A stretch of DNA of 64,000 nucleotides from the NCBI GenBank assembly GCA_018267155.1, contig JAFDZE010000041.1, positions 1 to 64,000 of the forward strand. The letters run 5' to 3'. Origin of the DNA: Bacteroidota bacterium. Its GTDB lineage: Bacteria > Bacteroidota > Bacteroidia > Flavobacteriales_F > PHOS-HE28. Shown here in pieces: positions 9,215 to 17,457 of this stretch. A program made the translations under genes and the position numbers. Every line of letters begins with the position of its first letter. Within the stretch, counting starts at the first letter, position 1. The notes under the pieces are model-generated. The model was not told the origin of the DNA. It saw nothing but the letters and a program-made list of their open reading frames with translations, and made no database searches.

Positions 9215-9282
9215 GCAAACCTTCATCGGGGCTTTCCCGCGATCCGGTCAGCATTGCATTTGTGATCGTTCATAAGCGTTTG
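9215..9282 (-). promoter_or_regulatory. Conserved 68-bp block upstream of ssb copy 2
   Basis: The same four segments in the same order and spacing as at 1935-2002 (GCAAACCTTCA, GATCCGGTC, GCATTGCA, GCGTTTG). It begins 29 bp before the ssb ATG. On the coding strand the block opens with CAAACGC and closes with GGTTTGC, a short inverted repeat. Confidence 0.6.
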
Positions 9283-9334
9283 CTGGACGAGTGCGCCGGG
9301 TGAACCACACCGCGCCGGTCCGTATCCGCTCCGC

Positions 9335-9342
9335 TATATTCG
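9335..9342 (+). promoter_or_regulatory. Putative -7 promoter box for the universal stress gene
   Basis: TATATTCG matches the TAnnTTYG pattern seen upstream of many genes in this window. It lies about 30 bp before the ATG. Confidence 0.4.
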
Positions 9343-9371
9343 CCGCTCTTCACATCGAAACCGCGTAGTTG

Positions 9372-10211
9372 ATGAGCACCCCCAAGAAGATCCTCGTTCC
9401 CACCGATTTCACCCGGGTGGCCGAATGCGCACTGAACCACGCCAGTGTGATGGCCGGCAGGATGGATGCCAATATCCACCTGCTGCACATCGTTGCGGAC
9501 AAGGATGAGGTGGAGGAGGCCCGCACCAAGTTGGACATGGCCATTGCACGGGCCCAGAAAGCCGGCGTGGATCGGCCGCTCGTTCCGGAGGTGCGCGTTG
9601 GATCGCTCTACGACCTGATCGGTACGGCCGCCGCCGAGATCGGCGCCGGGCTCATCATCATGGGTACACATGGTATGCGGGGCATGCAATTCATCACCGG
9701 AAGCCGTGCACTGCGTGTGATCACCAACAGTGCCGTGCCCTTCATCGTGGTACAGGAACGCAACATCCGGCCTACCGGTTACCAGAAGATCGTGGTGCCC
9801 CTCGACCTGCAGAAGGAAAGCCGCCAGAAACTCACGCTGGTGGCCGACATGGCCAAATACTTCAAGTGCAAGGTCTACCTGGTCACCCCCAACGAGAAGG
9901 ACGAGTTCCTGCACAATCAGGTGGTGAATCACCTGCGCTTCGCCAACACCTACCTCAACGAACGCGGGATCGAACACGAGGAGCACATCCTGGAGGAGGG
10001 CAGTGACGATATCGTGCAGGGCACGATCCGGTACGCCGTTCAGGTGGATGCGGATCTGATCACCATCGTGAACACGTTGCAGAACAGCATCTTCGGTGTG
10101 CTGGGCGTACCCAACGAGCAGGAGGTGATCACCAATGCGCCCCAGATCCCCGTGATGTGCATGAACCCCAACACCGTGGGGTACACGAACGCGCCCGTGT
10201 TCAACGTGTGA
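9372..10211 (+). CDS. Universal stress protein with two Usp domains
   Basis: This 279-residue cytoplasmic protein is two tandem UspA folds. The first (1-140) has KKILVPTDFTRVAECALNHA and the ATP-loop pattern IIMGTHGMRGMQFITGSRAL. The second (about 143-279) starts QKIVVPLDLQKESRQKL and lacks a clear G-2x-G-9x-G loop, so it is probably the non-binding half. A TTG lies immediately before the ATG and I chose the ATG. Usp proteins bind ATP or AMP and support survival under stress. The gene stands alone, with a promoter-like box upstream and a convergent phosphatase gene downstream. Confidence 0.88.
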   Translation: MSTPKKILVPTDFTRVAECALNHASVMAGRMDANIHLLHIVADKDEVEEARTKLDMAIARAQKAGVDRPLVPEVRVGSLYDLIGTAAAEIGAGLIIMGTHGMRGMQFITGSRALRVITNSAVPFIVVQERNIRPTGYQKIVVPLDLQKESRQKLTLVADMAKYFKCKVYLVTPNEKDEFLHNQVVNHLRFANTYLNERGIEHEEHILEEGSDDIVQGTIRYAVQVDADLITIVNTLQNSIFGVLGVPNEQEVITNAPQIPVMCMNPNTVGYTNAPVFNV

Positions 10212-10277
10212 TAGCGGAGCCGCTGAGGTCCCGGTCGGCCACGATCGCGTCCTCGTCCACCTGTTCGACCCCGGGGC

Positions 10278-12062
10278 TCACGCCCGCATCCCCATCACGA
10301 GGATGTCGTCCACCTGTTCCTGTGCACCGCGCCACTTGTTCAGCGCTTCGAGCAGCAATGCCTTCTGGCGTTCCATGGTCTCGTGCCGGATGGAGATGAG
10401 CAGTTCCCGGAAGCGGCGCTGAAGGAATTTCTTTCCGTTGGGCCCCCCGAACTGGTCGGCGTAGCCGTCGCTGAAAATGTAAATGAGGTCGCCCTTGCGC
10501 AGTTCGATGCGGTGATCGGTGAAGCGCTTGTCCCCGGGATCCGCTCCGCCAATGGGGCGCTTGTCCGGTGCGTACTGCTGGATATCATCGCCGCGCATCA
10601 GGTACAACGGGCAGTTGGCCCCGGCGTATTCCAGTACCATGCGCTTGGGGTCCAGGGCACAGAGGGCCATGTCCATGCCATCGCGCATGAACTGGTCGCG
10701 GTCCTTGTGCAACGCCTCATAGGACATGCGGTCCAGGTCGTGCAGCACATCACTGGGCCGTGTGTTCCCGCGCTCCTTCACCGCCTGGTTCAACCCGTTG
10801 TGCCCTACAAGGCTCATGAAAGCCCCCGGTACCCCGTGGCCGGTGCAATCCACCGCAGCGAAGACCACCTTGTCCCCCACTTCCTCCACCCAGTAGAAAT
10901 CGCCGCTCACGATGTCCTTCGGACGGTACAGGACGAAGCTCTCCGGCAACAACTCCTTGATGCGCTTGTCCGGCGGAAGGATGGATTCCTGCAGGCGTTT
11001 GGCGTAGCGGATACTGTCCGTGACGTTCTTGTACAGTTCGACCACCTTCCGGCCCTGACGCTCCACCTCTTCCTTCTGCCGTACCACTTCTTCGGTACGC
11101 TCCTTCACCTTGGTCTCCAGCACGCGTTCGCGTTCGCCCAACTCGGTGCGCATCTTCAGCAAGGCGTGACCCAGCACGTCCTCCTCGCTCAGTGGCTGGT
11201 ACTCCGCTTTGAAATCACCCGCCGCCACCGCGTGGCTGAACTCGGTGGTGCGCTTCAGCCCATCGATGAGGCCCATGAGCGCTCGTGACATGTCGCCCAC
11301 CTCATCGTTGTGCGCATGGATGCGTGTGGCCGGGAAGACACCCCGACCGAGGGAAAGCAGCACACCGCGCAGGCGTTGCACGGGCGCCACGATGCTGCGC
11401 ACGATCAGGATGGCCACCACGATGCCCACGATCACCAGACCACTCCCGAGGTAGAGCACGAAGAACTTCAAGGAGTCGAAGCTGCGGATCATGCCACCAC
11501 TGAGGTTCTGGCGCTTGGCCTCCTGCAGCGAGAGGAGCTTGTCCACATCGGCCAACAACAGGCCGGTCCGTTGGTCCAGCGGTCCCCCCTCCTCGGCCAG
11601 TTCATTGCGTTCGATCCACACCAGGGGGTCCTTGTAACTGCTGAGTTCGGGCAGTATCTCCCGGACACGCCGCTCCAACGTGAAGAGCTGGTCCATCTCG
11701 TCGAAGCACCGGTTGAGCAGGGCCACTTCCTCCTTGTCCCATCCCGCACTCAGGGTATCGATCCGATCGAGCAGCGCGGGCAGTTCCTTCTCGGTGAGGG
11801 TGATCAGTGCGGTCTTCTCCGGCGCATCGGGGATGCTCTCCGTAACGGCCCAGTACTTGATGAGCATCTGGGCCGATTGCACCAGGTTCCGCAGCCTGAC
11901 GAGCGCGTCCACGCTCGGTCCGTACACGCTGTTGATCTGGGCGTTGATCGAGCGGCTGCGCTCCAAGGTGCGGTTGGTCAGCAGCACCACCAGCAACGCG
12001 AAGAAGATGAACAGGCCGAAGCCCATCACGATGCGGCGGCCGATGGTGAGCCTGAATCGCAT
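10278..12062 (-). CDS. Membrane sensor with HAMP and SpoIIE-type PP2C phosphatase domain
   Basis: The 594-residue product starts with a transmembrane helix (about 13-32). A periplasmic four-helix sensor region (35-200) follows, then a second transmembrane helix (about 205-225), a HAMP linker (225-275), a coiled coil (about 300-350), and a C-terminal SpoIIE/PP2C phosphatase domain (about 375-594). The phosphatase shows SGDFYWVEEVGDKVVFAAVD, CTGHGVPGAFMSLVGH and FSDGYADQFGG, with the metal-binding Asp and Gly in place. Such proteins dephosphorylate anti-anti-sigma or partner proteins in response to envelope signals. It is last in a tight minus-strand operon (yfiR-like, TPR gene, this gene; 6 bp gap). 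Confidence 0.9.
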   Translation of the reverse strand: MRFRLTIGRRIVMGFGLFIFFALLVVLLTNRTLERSRSINAQINSVYGPSVDALVRLRNLVQSAQMLIKYWAVTESIPDAPEKTALITLTEKELPALLDRIDTLSAGWDKEEVALLNRCFDEMDQLFTLERRVREILPELSSYKDPLVWIERNELAEEGGPLDQRTGLLLADVDKLLSLQEAKRQNLSGGMIRSFDSLKFFVLYLGSGLVIVGIVVAILIVRSIVAPVQRLRGVLLSLGRGVFPATRIHAHNDEVGDMSRALMGLIDGLKRTTEFSHAVAAGDFKAEYQPLSEEDVLGHALLKMRTELGERERVLETKVKERTEEVVRQKEEVERQGRKVVELYKNVTDSIRYAKRLQESILPPDKRIKELLPESFVLYRPKDIVSGDFYWVEEVGDKVVFAAVDCTGHGVPGAFMSLVGHNGLNQAVKERGNTRPSDVLHDLDRMSYEALHKDRDQFMRDGMDMALCALDPKRMVLEYAGANCPLYLMRGDDIQQYAPDKRPIGGADPGDKRFTDHRIELRKGDLIYIFSDGYADQFGGPNGKKFLQRRFRELLISIRHETMERQKALLLEALNKWRGAQEQVDDILVMGMRA

Positions 12063-12068
12063 GGCGGC

Positions 12069-12986
12069 CTACTTCTCCTTGGGCGCCTCCGGGGGCAGTG
12101 GTTGGGCTTCCTGGTCCAACGCCTCGTACTTGTGGCGGAACTCCTCGCTCTTGTCGGTGTTCTGCAAGCTGTAATAGATGCCTTCCAGGCCCAAGAGGGT
12201 CTCACGACGCTTGGGGTTCATGGCCTGAGCCTTCTCCATGTACGGCAGGGCCTGCATGAAGAACTCCTTGCTCACCTCCTGCACCTGGCCGATGGTGGGA
12301 AGGTCGGTGCTCGCGTTGATGCGCTGGATGTTGTACACCCCACGATTGTAGTACAACGTCGCCAGGTTGTAATTGGCCCCGTAGTTGTCCGGGTCAATGG
12401 CCAATACACCATGGTAGAGGGTTGTCGCCTTGTTGAACCAGGCCGTATCCTCCCGATCCGCATTGAAGCGCTTCGTGTACACCGTGGCGAGCGCGTTGTT
12501 GAATTCGACGTCGCGACCGGAGAGATCATGCCCGGGATCCGTTCGCAGGACATTCGACTTGTACGCCGCATACAAGGACAGTGCACGGACATCGTCCAGC
12601 TCGTTGAGCGCGCGCGCAGCGTCGTTGTACTGGGTCTTGCACAGATAATCGTACGCTTGCACACTGCTCTTGGCGAACTGCTCCGCGGTATCAAGCACCG
12701 TACATCTGTAGAGGCTGTTCAAGGCCTCATCGCGCAACGCATCGGCGCCGGCATCGCCAGGATGCGCCTTGTACAGGTCCTTGTACACGAACCCGCGCAG
12801 TACCCAGGCTTCCGGGCCGCCCCCGATGACTGGATCCTTCACAGCGCCGTCCAGAATGGCGCGCGCGCTCTTGAGGTCGCCGGCCTGATAGAACTTGTTG
12901 GCCTCCACAAGCACGGCCGGTTGTGCGAACAGCGCGATGGTCGCGAACAATGCGAAGAGCAGAGCGATATGCCGCGATGGTCTCAT
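12069..12986 (-). CDS. Periplasmic TPR-repeat protein
   Basis: The 305-residue product has a signal peptide (about 1-22, ending LFAQ). Helix pairs of tetratricopeptide type follow, e.g. ANKFYQAGDLKSARAILDGA near the N-terminus and NYGANYNLATLYYNRGVYNI near residue 200. It ends in a Pro/Lys-rich tail. TPR domains are protein-docking scaffolds. Its start overlaps the stop of the YfiR-like gene by 4 bp, and the sensor phosphatase follows 6 bp after its stop, so the three are co-translated. I infer that it links the periplasmic YfiR-like protein to the membrane sensor; no direct sequence evidence shows that contact. Confidence 0.8.
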   Translation of the reverse strand: MRPSRHIALLFALFATIALFAQPAVLVEANKFYQAGDLKSARAILDGAVKDPVIGGGPEAWVLRGFVYKDLYKAHPGDAGADALRDEALNSLYRCTVLDTAEQFAKSSVQAYDYLCKTQYNDAARALNELDDVRALSLYAAYKSNVLRTDPGHDLSGRDVEFNNALATVYTKRFNADREDTAWFNKATTLYHGVLAIDPDNYGANYNLATLYYNRGVYNIQRINASTDLPTIGQVQEVSKEFFMQALPYMEKAQAMNPKRRETLLGLEGIYYSLQNTDKSEEFRHKYEALDQEAQPLPPEAPKEK

Positions 12987-13531
12987 TGTTGCGCCACGTA
13001 GGCCAGTTGGACGAGAGTGCTGCCCACCTCAAGCCGGTGTTTCCGGGCGTTCGGCAGACTTATCTCATATTTCACAACATTATCCACCACCACGAAGTTC
13101 ACCACCGACCCGTCCTCCAGGGCGTCCGGATAGTCGGTGACCAGCAGGGTGTTGCGGTCGGCGATGGTTTTACGGATCGCCGGCAGCAAGGCCAGTTCGT
13201 CGCGCGCCACGAACAGCACATGACAGGTGCCGACCTCAGCACTCCGGGGCAATTTCCGAACCTCGATCGCCTGCTTGCCGATGGACTTCTGGGCGTATTT
13301 CTTCACCAGTTCTTGGTACAGGTTGCTGCTTCCCAGCACGCTGATCACGAAGGTGCCGCTCTTCATGCCCGGATCCTTCCAATCCACCAGTTTGGCTATG
13401 TTGTAAATGTAGCTCGCCTGCACGATGGCCGTGGTGTCCTTGTCCGCCTCTCGTGGATCGGTGGCCGCGAAGAGCAACGGCACCAGAAGGAGCACCTTCA
13501 GCACGCGCCCTTTCTGCAGCCATGAAGGCAT
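12983..13531 (-). CDS. YfiR/DUF4154-family periplasmic protein
   Basis: I chose the start MPSWLQKGRVLKV, which gives a good signal peptide and 182 residues; two upstream in-frame ATGs (to 13561) are possible but would collide with the divergent M28 gene. The mature protein has the family hallmark ASYIYNIAKLVDW near the N-terminus, and VISVLGSSNLYQEL and TLLVTDYPDALEDGSVVNFV further on. YfiR (HmsC-like) is the periplasmic repressor of the diguanylate cyclase YfiN. Here no cyclase is nearby; the partner appears to be a sensor phosphatase. It is the first gene of the operon. Confidence 0.82.
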   Translation of the reverse strand: MPSWLQKGRVLKVLLLVPLLFAATDPREADKDTTAIVQASYIYNIAKLVDWKDPGMKSGTFVISVLGSSNLYQELVKKYAQKSIGKQAIEVRKLPRSAEVGTCHVLFVARDELALLPAIRKTIADRNTLLVTDYPDALEDGSVVNFVVVDNVVKYEISLPNARKHRLEVGSTLVQLAYVAQQ

Positions 13532-13595
13532 AGTTTTGGCGCGGAACATATCGATCGGCATGCGTACGGGTCAGGGACAAAGTAGAAGCGTGCGG

Positions 13596-15041
13596 ATGGT
13601 CGGCATTTTCATCGCACTGCTCATCTGTCCACAGCCCAGTGTTCGTTCGCAGACATGCGACACCACCACGTTACGCGCCATCGAGCGGGAAGCCGTGCGG
13701 GCGCCGATGGGATACACATGGCTGGAATGGAGCACGCGCTCCATCGGCCACCGCCTTACGGGTTCAGCCAACGGCAGGCGTGCCGAAGAGAGCGCTGATA
13801 GCCTGTTCCGCGTGGCGGGTATGCGCCATGTCGCGTTCTCCCCGTTCCAAGCAACCGCCTGGCAACGCTATTCGGCAGGCATTTCGTTCGCTGGCCCCGA
13901 CGGCGTACCAGTGCCCTGCCCCACGGTTGCCTTGGCCATGACACCCGATTCCGCGGATATCCGAGCCTTGGTGGTTGATGTGGGCAATGGGCTCGCCACC
14001 GACTTCGACAGCTTGGACCGGGCCGTGCATGGGGCCATCGCACTGGTGAACCTACACCTCTCCAACGCCCCGCCGGGCGCGGTGAACCTGCATCGCAGTG
14101 AAAAGGTCGCACTCGCCATCCAACACGGTGCGATCGGGGTGGTGTTCGCCAACGCGGTCGACGGCGGCGTGCTGCTCACCGGCACCGCATCCGTCACGAA
14201 CCAACCCATTGCCATACCTGCCGTATGCATCGGCAAAGAGGATGCGGCCCGGTTGCGCGAACGACTCGTCATGGATAAACCGGTGCATGCGCACATCACG
14301 ATGCGCAATAGCAGCATCCCGATCACGGCGCGCAATGTGCTGGCCACGCTGCATGGAACGGACAAGGCTGAAGATGTGATCGTGGTGGGCGGCCACCTGG
14401 ACAGCTGGGACCTGGCTACCGGAGCCACGGACAACGGCATCGGCTCTTACTCCATCATCGACCTGGCCCGCTGCTACGTCGCGTTGGGGCTGAGGCCCCG
14501 GCGCACCATTGTTTTCGCTCTTTTCATGGGCGAAGAGCAGGGCTTGTTGGGCAGTACCGCCCTGGTGAACGAATGGGCCCGGAGCGGCCAACTGGACCAC
14601 GTGAAGTGCATGATCAACCTGGACATGAGCGGCGACCCTTCGGGGTTCAATGCGTTCGGGCCTGAGCACCTGCGTACCCTCGTATCCAAGGCGCAACAGG
14701 ACATGCGTGCCCTGGACACGACTTATGCCGCCCGCGCCAGTGATGCCCCTTGGCTCCATAGTGACCACCAACCCTTCATGCTGCACGGCGTGGCCACGCT
14801 CAACCCGATCTGCGACCTGGGCGAACGTGTGTACCGCTGTTACCACAGCGATTGTGACGACCTGCGCCTGGTGGATCCCGCGGTGATGGCGAGCAACGTG
14901 CAACGTGTCGGCGAAATGCTGTGGTTGCTCGCCAACGCGGACGACCTCCCCGATCACTTCAAGGACGAGGAATTGCGGTCCCGACTGGTCGCCGGAGGAC
15001 TGGAAGAAAAACTACGGCTGCACGGGGAATGGCGCTGGTAG
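13596..15041 (+). CDS. Secreted M28-family zinc aminopeptidase/carboxypeptidase
   Basis: I chose the start MVGIFIALLICPQPSVRSQ, a signal peptide that leaves room for a promoter between this gene and the divergent yfiR-like gene; an ATG 36 bp upstream is the alternative. The 481-residue product has a PA-domain insert (about 130-230) and an M28 catalytic core. The visible metal and catalytic residues are GGHLDSW (His, Asp), GATDNG (Asp), FMGEEQGLLGS (Glu-Glu), NLDMSGD (Asp) and CYHSDCDD (His). The layout matches glutamate-carboxypeptidase-like (carboxypeptidase Q) exopeptidases, acting in the periplasm or outside. No T9SS tail is seen. Confidence 0.88.
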   Translation: MVGIFIALLICPQPSVRSQTCDTTTLRAIEREAVRAPMGYTWLEWSTRSIGHRLTGSANGRRAEESADSLFRVAGMRHVAFSPFQATAWQRYSAGISFAGPDGVPVPCPTVALAMTPDSADIRALVVDVGNGLATDFDSLDRAVHGAIALVNLHLSNAPPGAVNLHRSEKVALAIQHGAIGVVFANAVDGGVLLTGTASVTNQPIAIPAVCIGKEDAARLRERLVMDKPVHAHITMRNSSIPITARNVLATLHGTDKAEDVIVVGGHLDSWDLATGATDNGIGSYSIIDLARCYVALGLRPRRTIVFALFMGEEQGLLGSTALVNEWARSGQLDHVKCMINLDMSGDPSGFNAFGPEHLRTLVSKAQQDMRALDTTYAARASDAPWLHSDHQPFMLHGVATLNPICDLGERVYRCYHSDCDDLRLVDPAVMASNVQRVGEMLWLLANADDLPDHFKDEELRSRLVAGGLEEKLRLHGEWRW

Positions 15042-15044
15042 CGC

Positions 15045-15566
15045 TCAGGCGTTACCGTCGTGTGCGCCGCCCGAAGTACCCGTCAGGTTCTGGAGGTCGC
15101 GGTCGAACAGGTAGAGTCCGGCCTTGTCCGAACCGATCAACTCCAACTTGTCGATGAGCGTGCGCGCGAGGGTCTCCTCCTCGATCTGCTCACTCACGTA
15201 CCATTGCATGAAGTTGTGCGTGGTGTAGTCCTTTTCCTTCAGGCAGAGGTCCACCACGTTGTTGATGCTGGCCGTTACGCCCGTCTCGTGTTCGAGCAGG
15301 GACTGGAAAATGTCCGTGATGGACTTGTAATCCTTCTGCGGTTGTTTGAGCGCGGGCACATGTGCGCGACCGCCACGATCGTTCACGAACTTGATGAGCT
15401 TGAGCATGTGTACGCGCTCCTCATCGCTGTGGCGGTACAGGAATGCGGACGTTCCGCTGAGGCCGTTGGTCTCGGCCCAGCTCGCCATGGCCAGATAGGC
15501 CTGACTGCTGCTGGCCTCGATCTCGATCTGCGCGTTCAGCGCGGCTTCCACCTTCTTCGAAAGCAT
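15045..15566 (-). CDS. ftnA: Non-haem ferritin
   Basis: The 173-residue protein is a four-helix ferritin that stores iron as a mineral core in a 24-mer cage. The ferroxidase residues are visible: Glu in QIEIEASSSQAYLAMASW, the pair in DEERVHMLKL, and Glu in LLEHETGVTASINN. The phrase HNFMQWYVSEQIEEE is typical of helix D. It converges with the M28 peptidase with only 3 bp between stops. The pth gene lies 55 bp upstream on the same strand, so readthrough from pth is possible. Confidence 0.95.
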   Translation of the reverse strand: MLSKKVEAALNAQIEIEASSSQAYLAMASWAETNGLSGTSAFLYRHSDEERVHMLKLIKFVNDRGGRAHVPALKQPQKDYKSITDIFQSLLEHETGVTASINNVVDLCLKEKDYTTHNFMQWYVSEQIEEETLARTLIDKLELIGSDKAGLYLFDRDLQNLTGTSGGAHDGNA

Positions 15567-15621
15567 GACGTAATGGATCTGGGTGCTAAGGTATGCGTCG
15601 CGACGTACGCGACCGGTACGG

Positions 15622-16185
15622 CTATTTCGTATTGAACGAGTTCATGGCGTGCCCGATGCCCATGAGCCCGAAATCGAGCACGGCTTGGCAACACACGGTG
15701 ATCCGTTGGCCCAGGGCAGCGGCCTCTTCCTTGTTCCATTGGCTGAGCACATGGTCGGCTTGCCTGCCGCGCGGAAAATCACTTCCGATACCGAAGCGCA
15801 ACCGCGGAAAGACCTCGGTACCGATGGTGACGATGATGCTGGTGAGCCCGTTATGACCGCCCGCACTCCCGCTGGCCCGCAAGCGGATCTTGCCGAAGGG
15901 CAGCGCCAGGTCATCCGTGATCACCAGGGTCCGTTCGCTGATGATGTTCTCCTGCTCCATCCAGTACCGCACGGCCTTGCCACTGAGGTTCATGAAGGTC
16001 TGTGGTTTCAAGCAGATGAAGGTCTTTCCCTTGTGGCGGAATTCGGCACGGTCCGCGTACCGGTCAGGGGCGAACGCGCAACCCTGTTTCTCCGCCAGGG
16101 CGTCCAGCACGGCGAATCCGATGTTGTGGCGGGTGTTGGCGTACTCCGAGCCCGGATTGCCCAGACCGATGATGAGGAACTTCAT
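15622..16185 (-). CDS. pth: Peptidyl-tRNA hydrolase
   Basis: The 187-residue enzyme cleaves peptidyl-tRNA released from stalled ribosomes. The N-terminal signature MKFLIIGLGNPGSEYANTRH contains the catalytic-site Asn and His, and CLKPQTFMNLSG, LVITDDLALPFG and GSAGGHNGLTSI are the other conserved blocks. The length is normal for the family. In many Bacteroidota the order is prs-rplY-pth with short gaps; here a 0.5-kb insert holding a GxxExxY gene separates rplY from pth. Confidence 0.97.
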   Translation of the reverse strand: MKFLIIGLGNPGSEYANTRHNIGFAVLDALAEKQGCAFAPDRYADRAEFRHKGKTFICLKPQTFMNLSGKAVRYWMEQENIISERTLVITDDLALPFGKIRLRASGSAGGHNGLTSIIVTIGTEVFPRLRFGIGSDFPRGRQADHVLSQWNKEEAAALGQRITVCCQAVLDFGLMGIGHAMNSFNTK

Positions 16186-16198
16186 GACTGAGGTTTAT

Positions 16199-16223
16199 CC
16201 ACCGATTTCGCCGATTTCCGCCG
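16199..16223. repeat. Left inverted repeat of the GxxExxY cassette
   Basis: Contains two tandem copies of a 9-base unit (ACCGATTTC, GCCGATTTC) followed by CGCCG. It is the inverted counterpart of 16631-16655. Confidence 0.7.
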
Positions 16224-16238
16224 CTCGCAAGCCATCCA

Positions 16239-16625
16239 CTATGCGGTAAATACCATGCGCTTGATCTGGAGGCTCGGTGTTCCGAAGTTGAGCAGGAGTC
16301 CTCGTTCCAAGCGGGTCGCTTTCAGGTAGTTGATCATGATCGACTCCTCCACACCTGTCATGATCTTCATCGCCTTCAACTCCACCACGATACATCCATA
16401 GCGGATGAAGTCCGCTCTGTAAAAGGTCTGGAGCTTGTGACCGCGATAGAAGATCGGCAGCTGAACCTCCCGTTCGTAGGGCACCCCGGCCAACGCGAAT
16501 TCTGCCGCCAAGGCCTCTTGATACACCGCTTCCAAGAAGCCCGGACCAAGTTCAGAATGGGCGGCCATCGCACAGCCGTTGATGGCATAGGTCTCCGGGT
16601 CGTGGTCATAGGTCATCCCCAACAT
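16239..16625 (-). CDS. GxxExxY protein (PD-(D/E)XK-like family)
   Basis: The 128-residue protein carries the family-naming motif GPGFLEAVYQEAL near residue 28. Later come RADFIRYGCIVVELKAMK, which looks like the D...ExK active site of PD-(D/E)XK nucleases, and NYLKATRLERGLLLNFGTPSLQIKR, the conserved C-terminal block. Function in the cell is not established; nuclease activity is a fold-based inference. The gene starts and stops within 20-30 bp of the cassette's terminal repeats. The chain appears intact and full length. Confidence 0.9.
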   Translation of the reverse strand: MLGMTYDHDPETYAINGCAMAAHSELGPGFLEAVYQEALAAEFALAGVPYEREVQLPIFYRGHKLQTFYRADFIRYGCIVVELKAMKIMTGVEESIMINYLKATRLERGLLLNFGTPSLQIKRMVFTA

Positions 16626-16630
16626 TCAAT

Positions 16631-16655
16631 CGGTGAAAATCGGCGAAATCGGCGG
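16631..16655. repeat. Right inverted repeat of the GxxExxY cassette
   Basis: On the minus strand reads CGCCGATTT CGCCGATTT TCACCG, the inverted partner of 16199-16223. Confidence 0.7.
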
Positions 16656-16671
16656 ACGGTACATGAAGAAA

Positions 16672-16701
16672 AAGGGCCCCCGCGTCTCTGCGGAGGCCCT
16701 T
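16672..16701 (-). terminator. Rho-independent terminator after rplY
   Basis: AAGGGCC and GGCCCTT form a strong stem; on the minus strand it is followed by TTTTTCTT. It lies 17 bp past the rplY stop and just outside the GxxExxY cassette, so pth may need its own promoter. Confidence 0.85.
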
Positions 16702-16718
16702 CCAAAGCATCGGTAAGA

Positions 16719-17393
16719 TCACTTCTTGGCGGCGGGCTTCGCGGCTTCGGCCTTCTTGGCATCGGCAGCAGGGGCGGCGGCGGCAGGAGCGGCAGCACCC
16801 GCAGCAGGAGCGGCGGTGCCCGCAGCGGCGGTCGGTGCGACCTCCTCTTCCTTCTTGGCCATCTTCACGCTGGCCACCACATCCGTAAGGCGTTCAGCGA
16901 TGGTGATGCCCGGGAATTTCAGGTCGCTCACGTGGATGCTGTGGTTCAGTTCCAGGTTCGTGATATCGACCTCCAAGGACTCGGGCAGGGAGCCGGGCAA
17001 GCCCTTCACGCGCACCTTGCGCAGCGGCTGGCTCAGGATGCCGCCCTTCTTCACGCCGACACTCTGGCCTTTCAACTTCACGGCCAGGCTCACGCGGGCT
17101 TCTTTGTTCTCGCTCATCTCCACGAAGTCGCAGTGGATGATCGCGTCGGTCACGGGATGGAACTGCTTCTCGTGCAACAGGGCCATGCGCTTGTCGCCCT
17201 CGATGTCGAGTTCGATGCGGTACGCATCGGGCGTGAAAACGAGTTTGCGCAGCGCCATTTCATCCACGCTGAAATGCACGGCGCCGGCACCGCCGTACAT
17301 CACGCAGGGTACGCGCTTGGCGCGGCGGAGCGCGGCGGCGCCCTTGGTTCCTTCGCTGGCGCGCTTCGTGGCGGTGAGTTCTACCTTCTTCAT
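16719..17393 (-). CDS. rplY: 50S ribosomal protein L25 (Ctc form)
   Basis: The 224-residue protein has the N-terminal L25 5S-rRNA-binding domain (1-95, with KKVELTATKRASEGTKGAA and LLHEKQFHPVTDAIIHCDF). A Ctc-type beta domain follows (about 96-190, with GILSQPLRKVRVKGLPGSLP). The tail of about 40 residues is rich in Ala, Pro and Lys, low in complexity and typical of GC-rich Bacteroidota L25. It binds 5S rRNA in the large subunit. It lies downstream of prs with an 89-bp gap containing a hairpin, and is followed by a strong terminator. Confidence 0.96.
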   Translation of the reverse strand: MKKVELTATKRASEGTKGAAALRRAKRVPCVMYGGAGAVHFSVDEMALRKLVFTPDAYRIELDIEGDKRMALLHEKQFHPVTDAIIHCDFVEMSENKEARVSLAVKLKGQSVGVKKGGILSQPLRKVRVKGLPGSLPESLEVDITNLELNHSIHVSDLKFPGITIAERLTDVVASVKMAKKEEEVAPTAAAGTAAPAAGAAAPAAAAPAADAKKAEAAKPAAKK

Positions 17394-17457
17394 GTTTTCT
17401 CTCGCCCACCTTTCGGCGGGACTTGTTCGGGGTTTTGACGGTCTATTGTCTGGGTGA

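Larger units (their letters stand above)
16195..16662 (-). mobile_element. Putative IVS-like cassette: GxxExxY gene between inverted repeats
   Basis: A 387-bp gene is bracketed by short inverted repeats made of roughly 9-base units. The left copy (16199-16223) reads CACCGATTT CGCCGATTT on the plus strand. The right copy (16631-16655), read on the minus strand, gives CGCCGATTT CGCCGATTT. RNA from either strand could pair the two ends and loop out the gene. The cassette sits between rplY and pth, which are otherwise neighbours in a conserved operon. Calling it mobile is inference; no transposase is present. Confidence 0.5.

Noticed and set aside
11310-13001. Plus-strand frame of 563 codons
   Set aside because: It is the shadow of the SpoIIE-phosphatase and TPR genes; no domain is visible in it.
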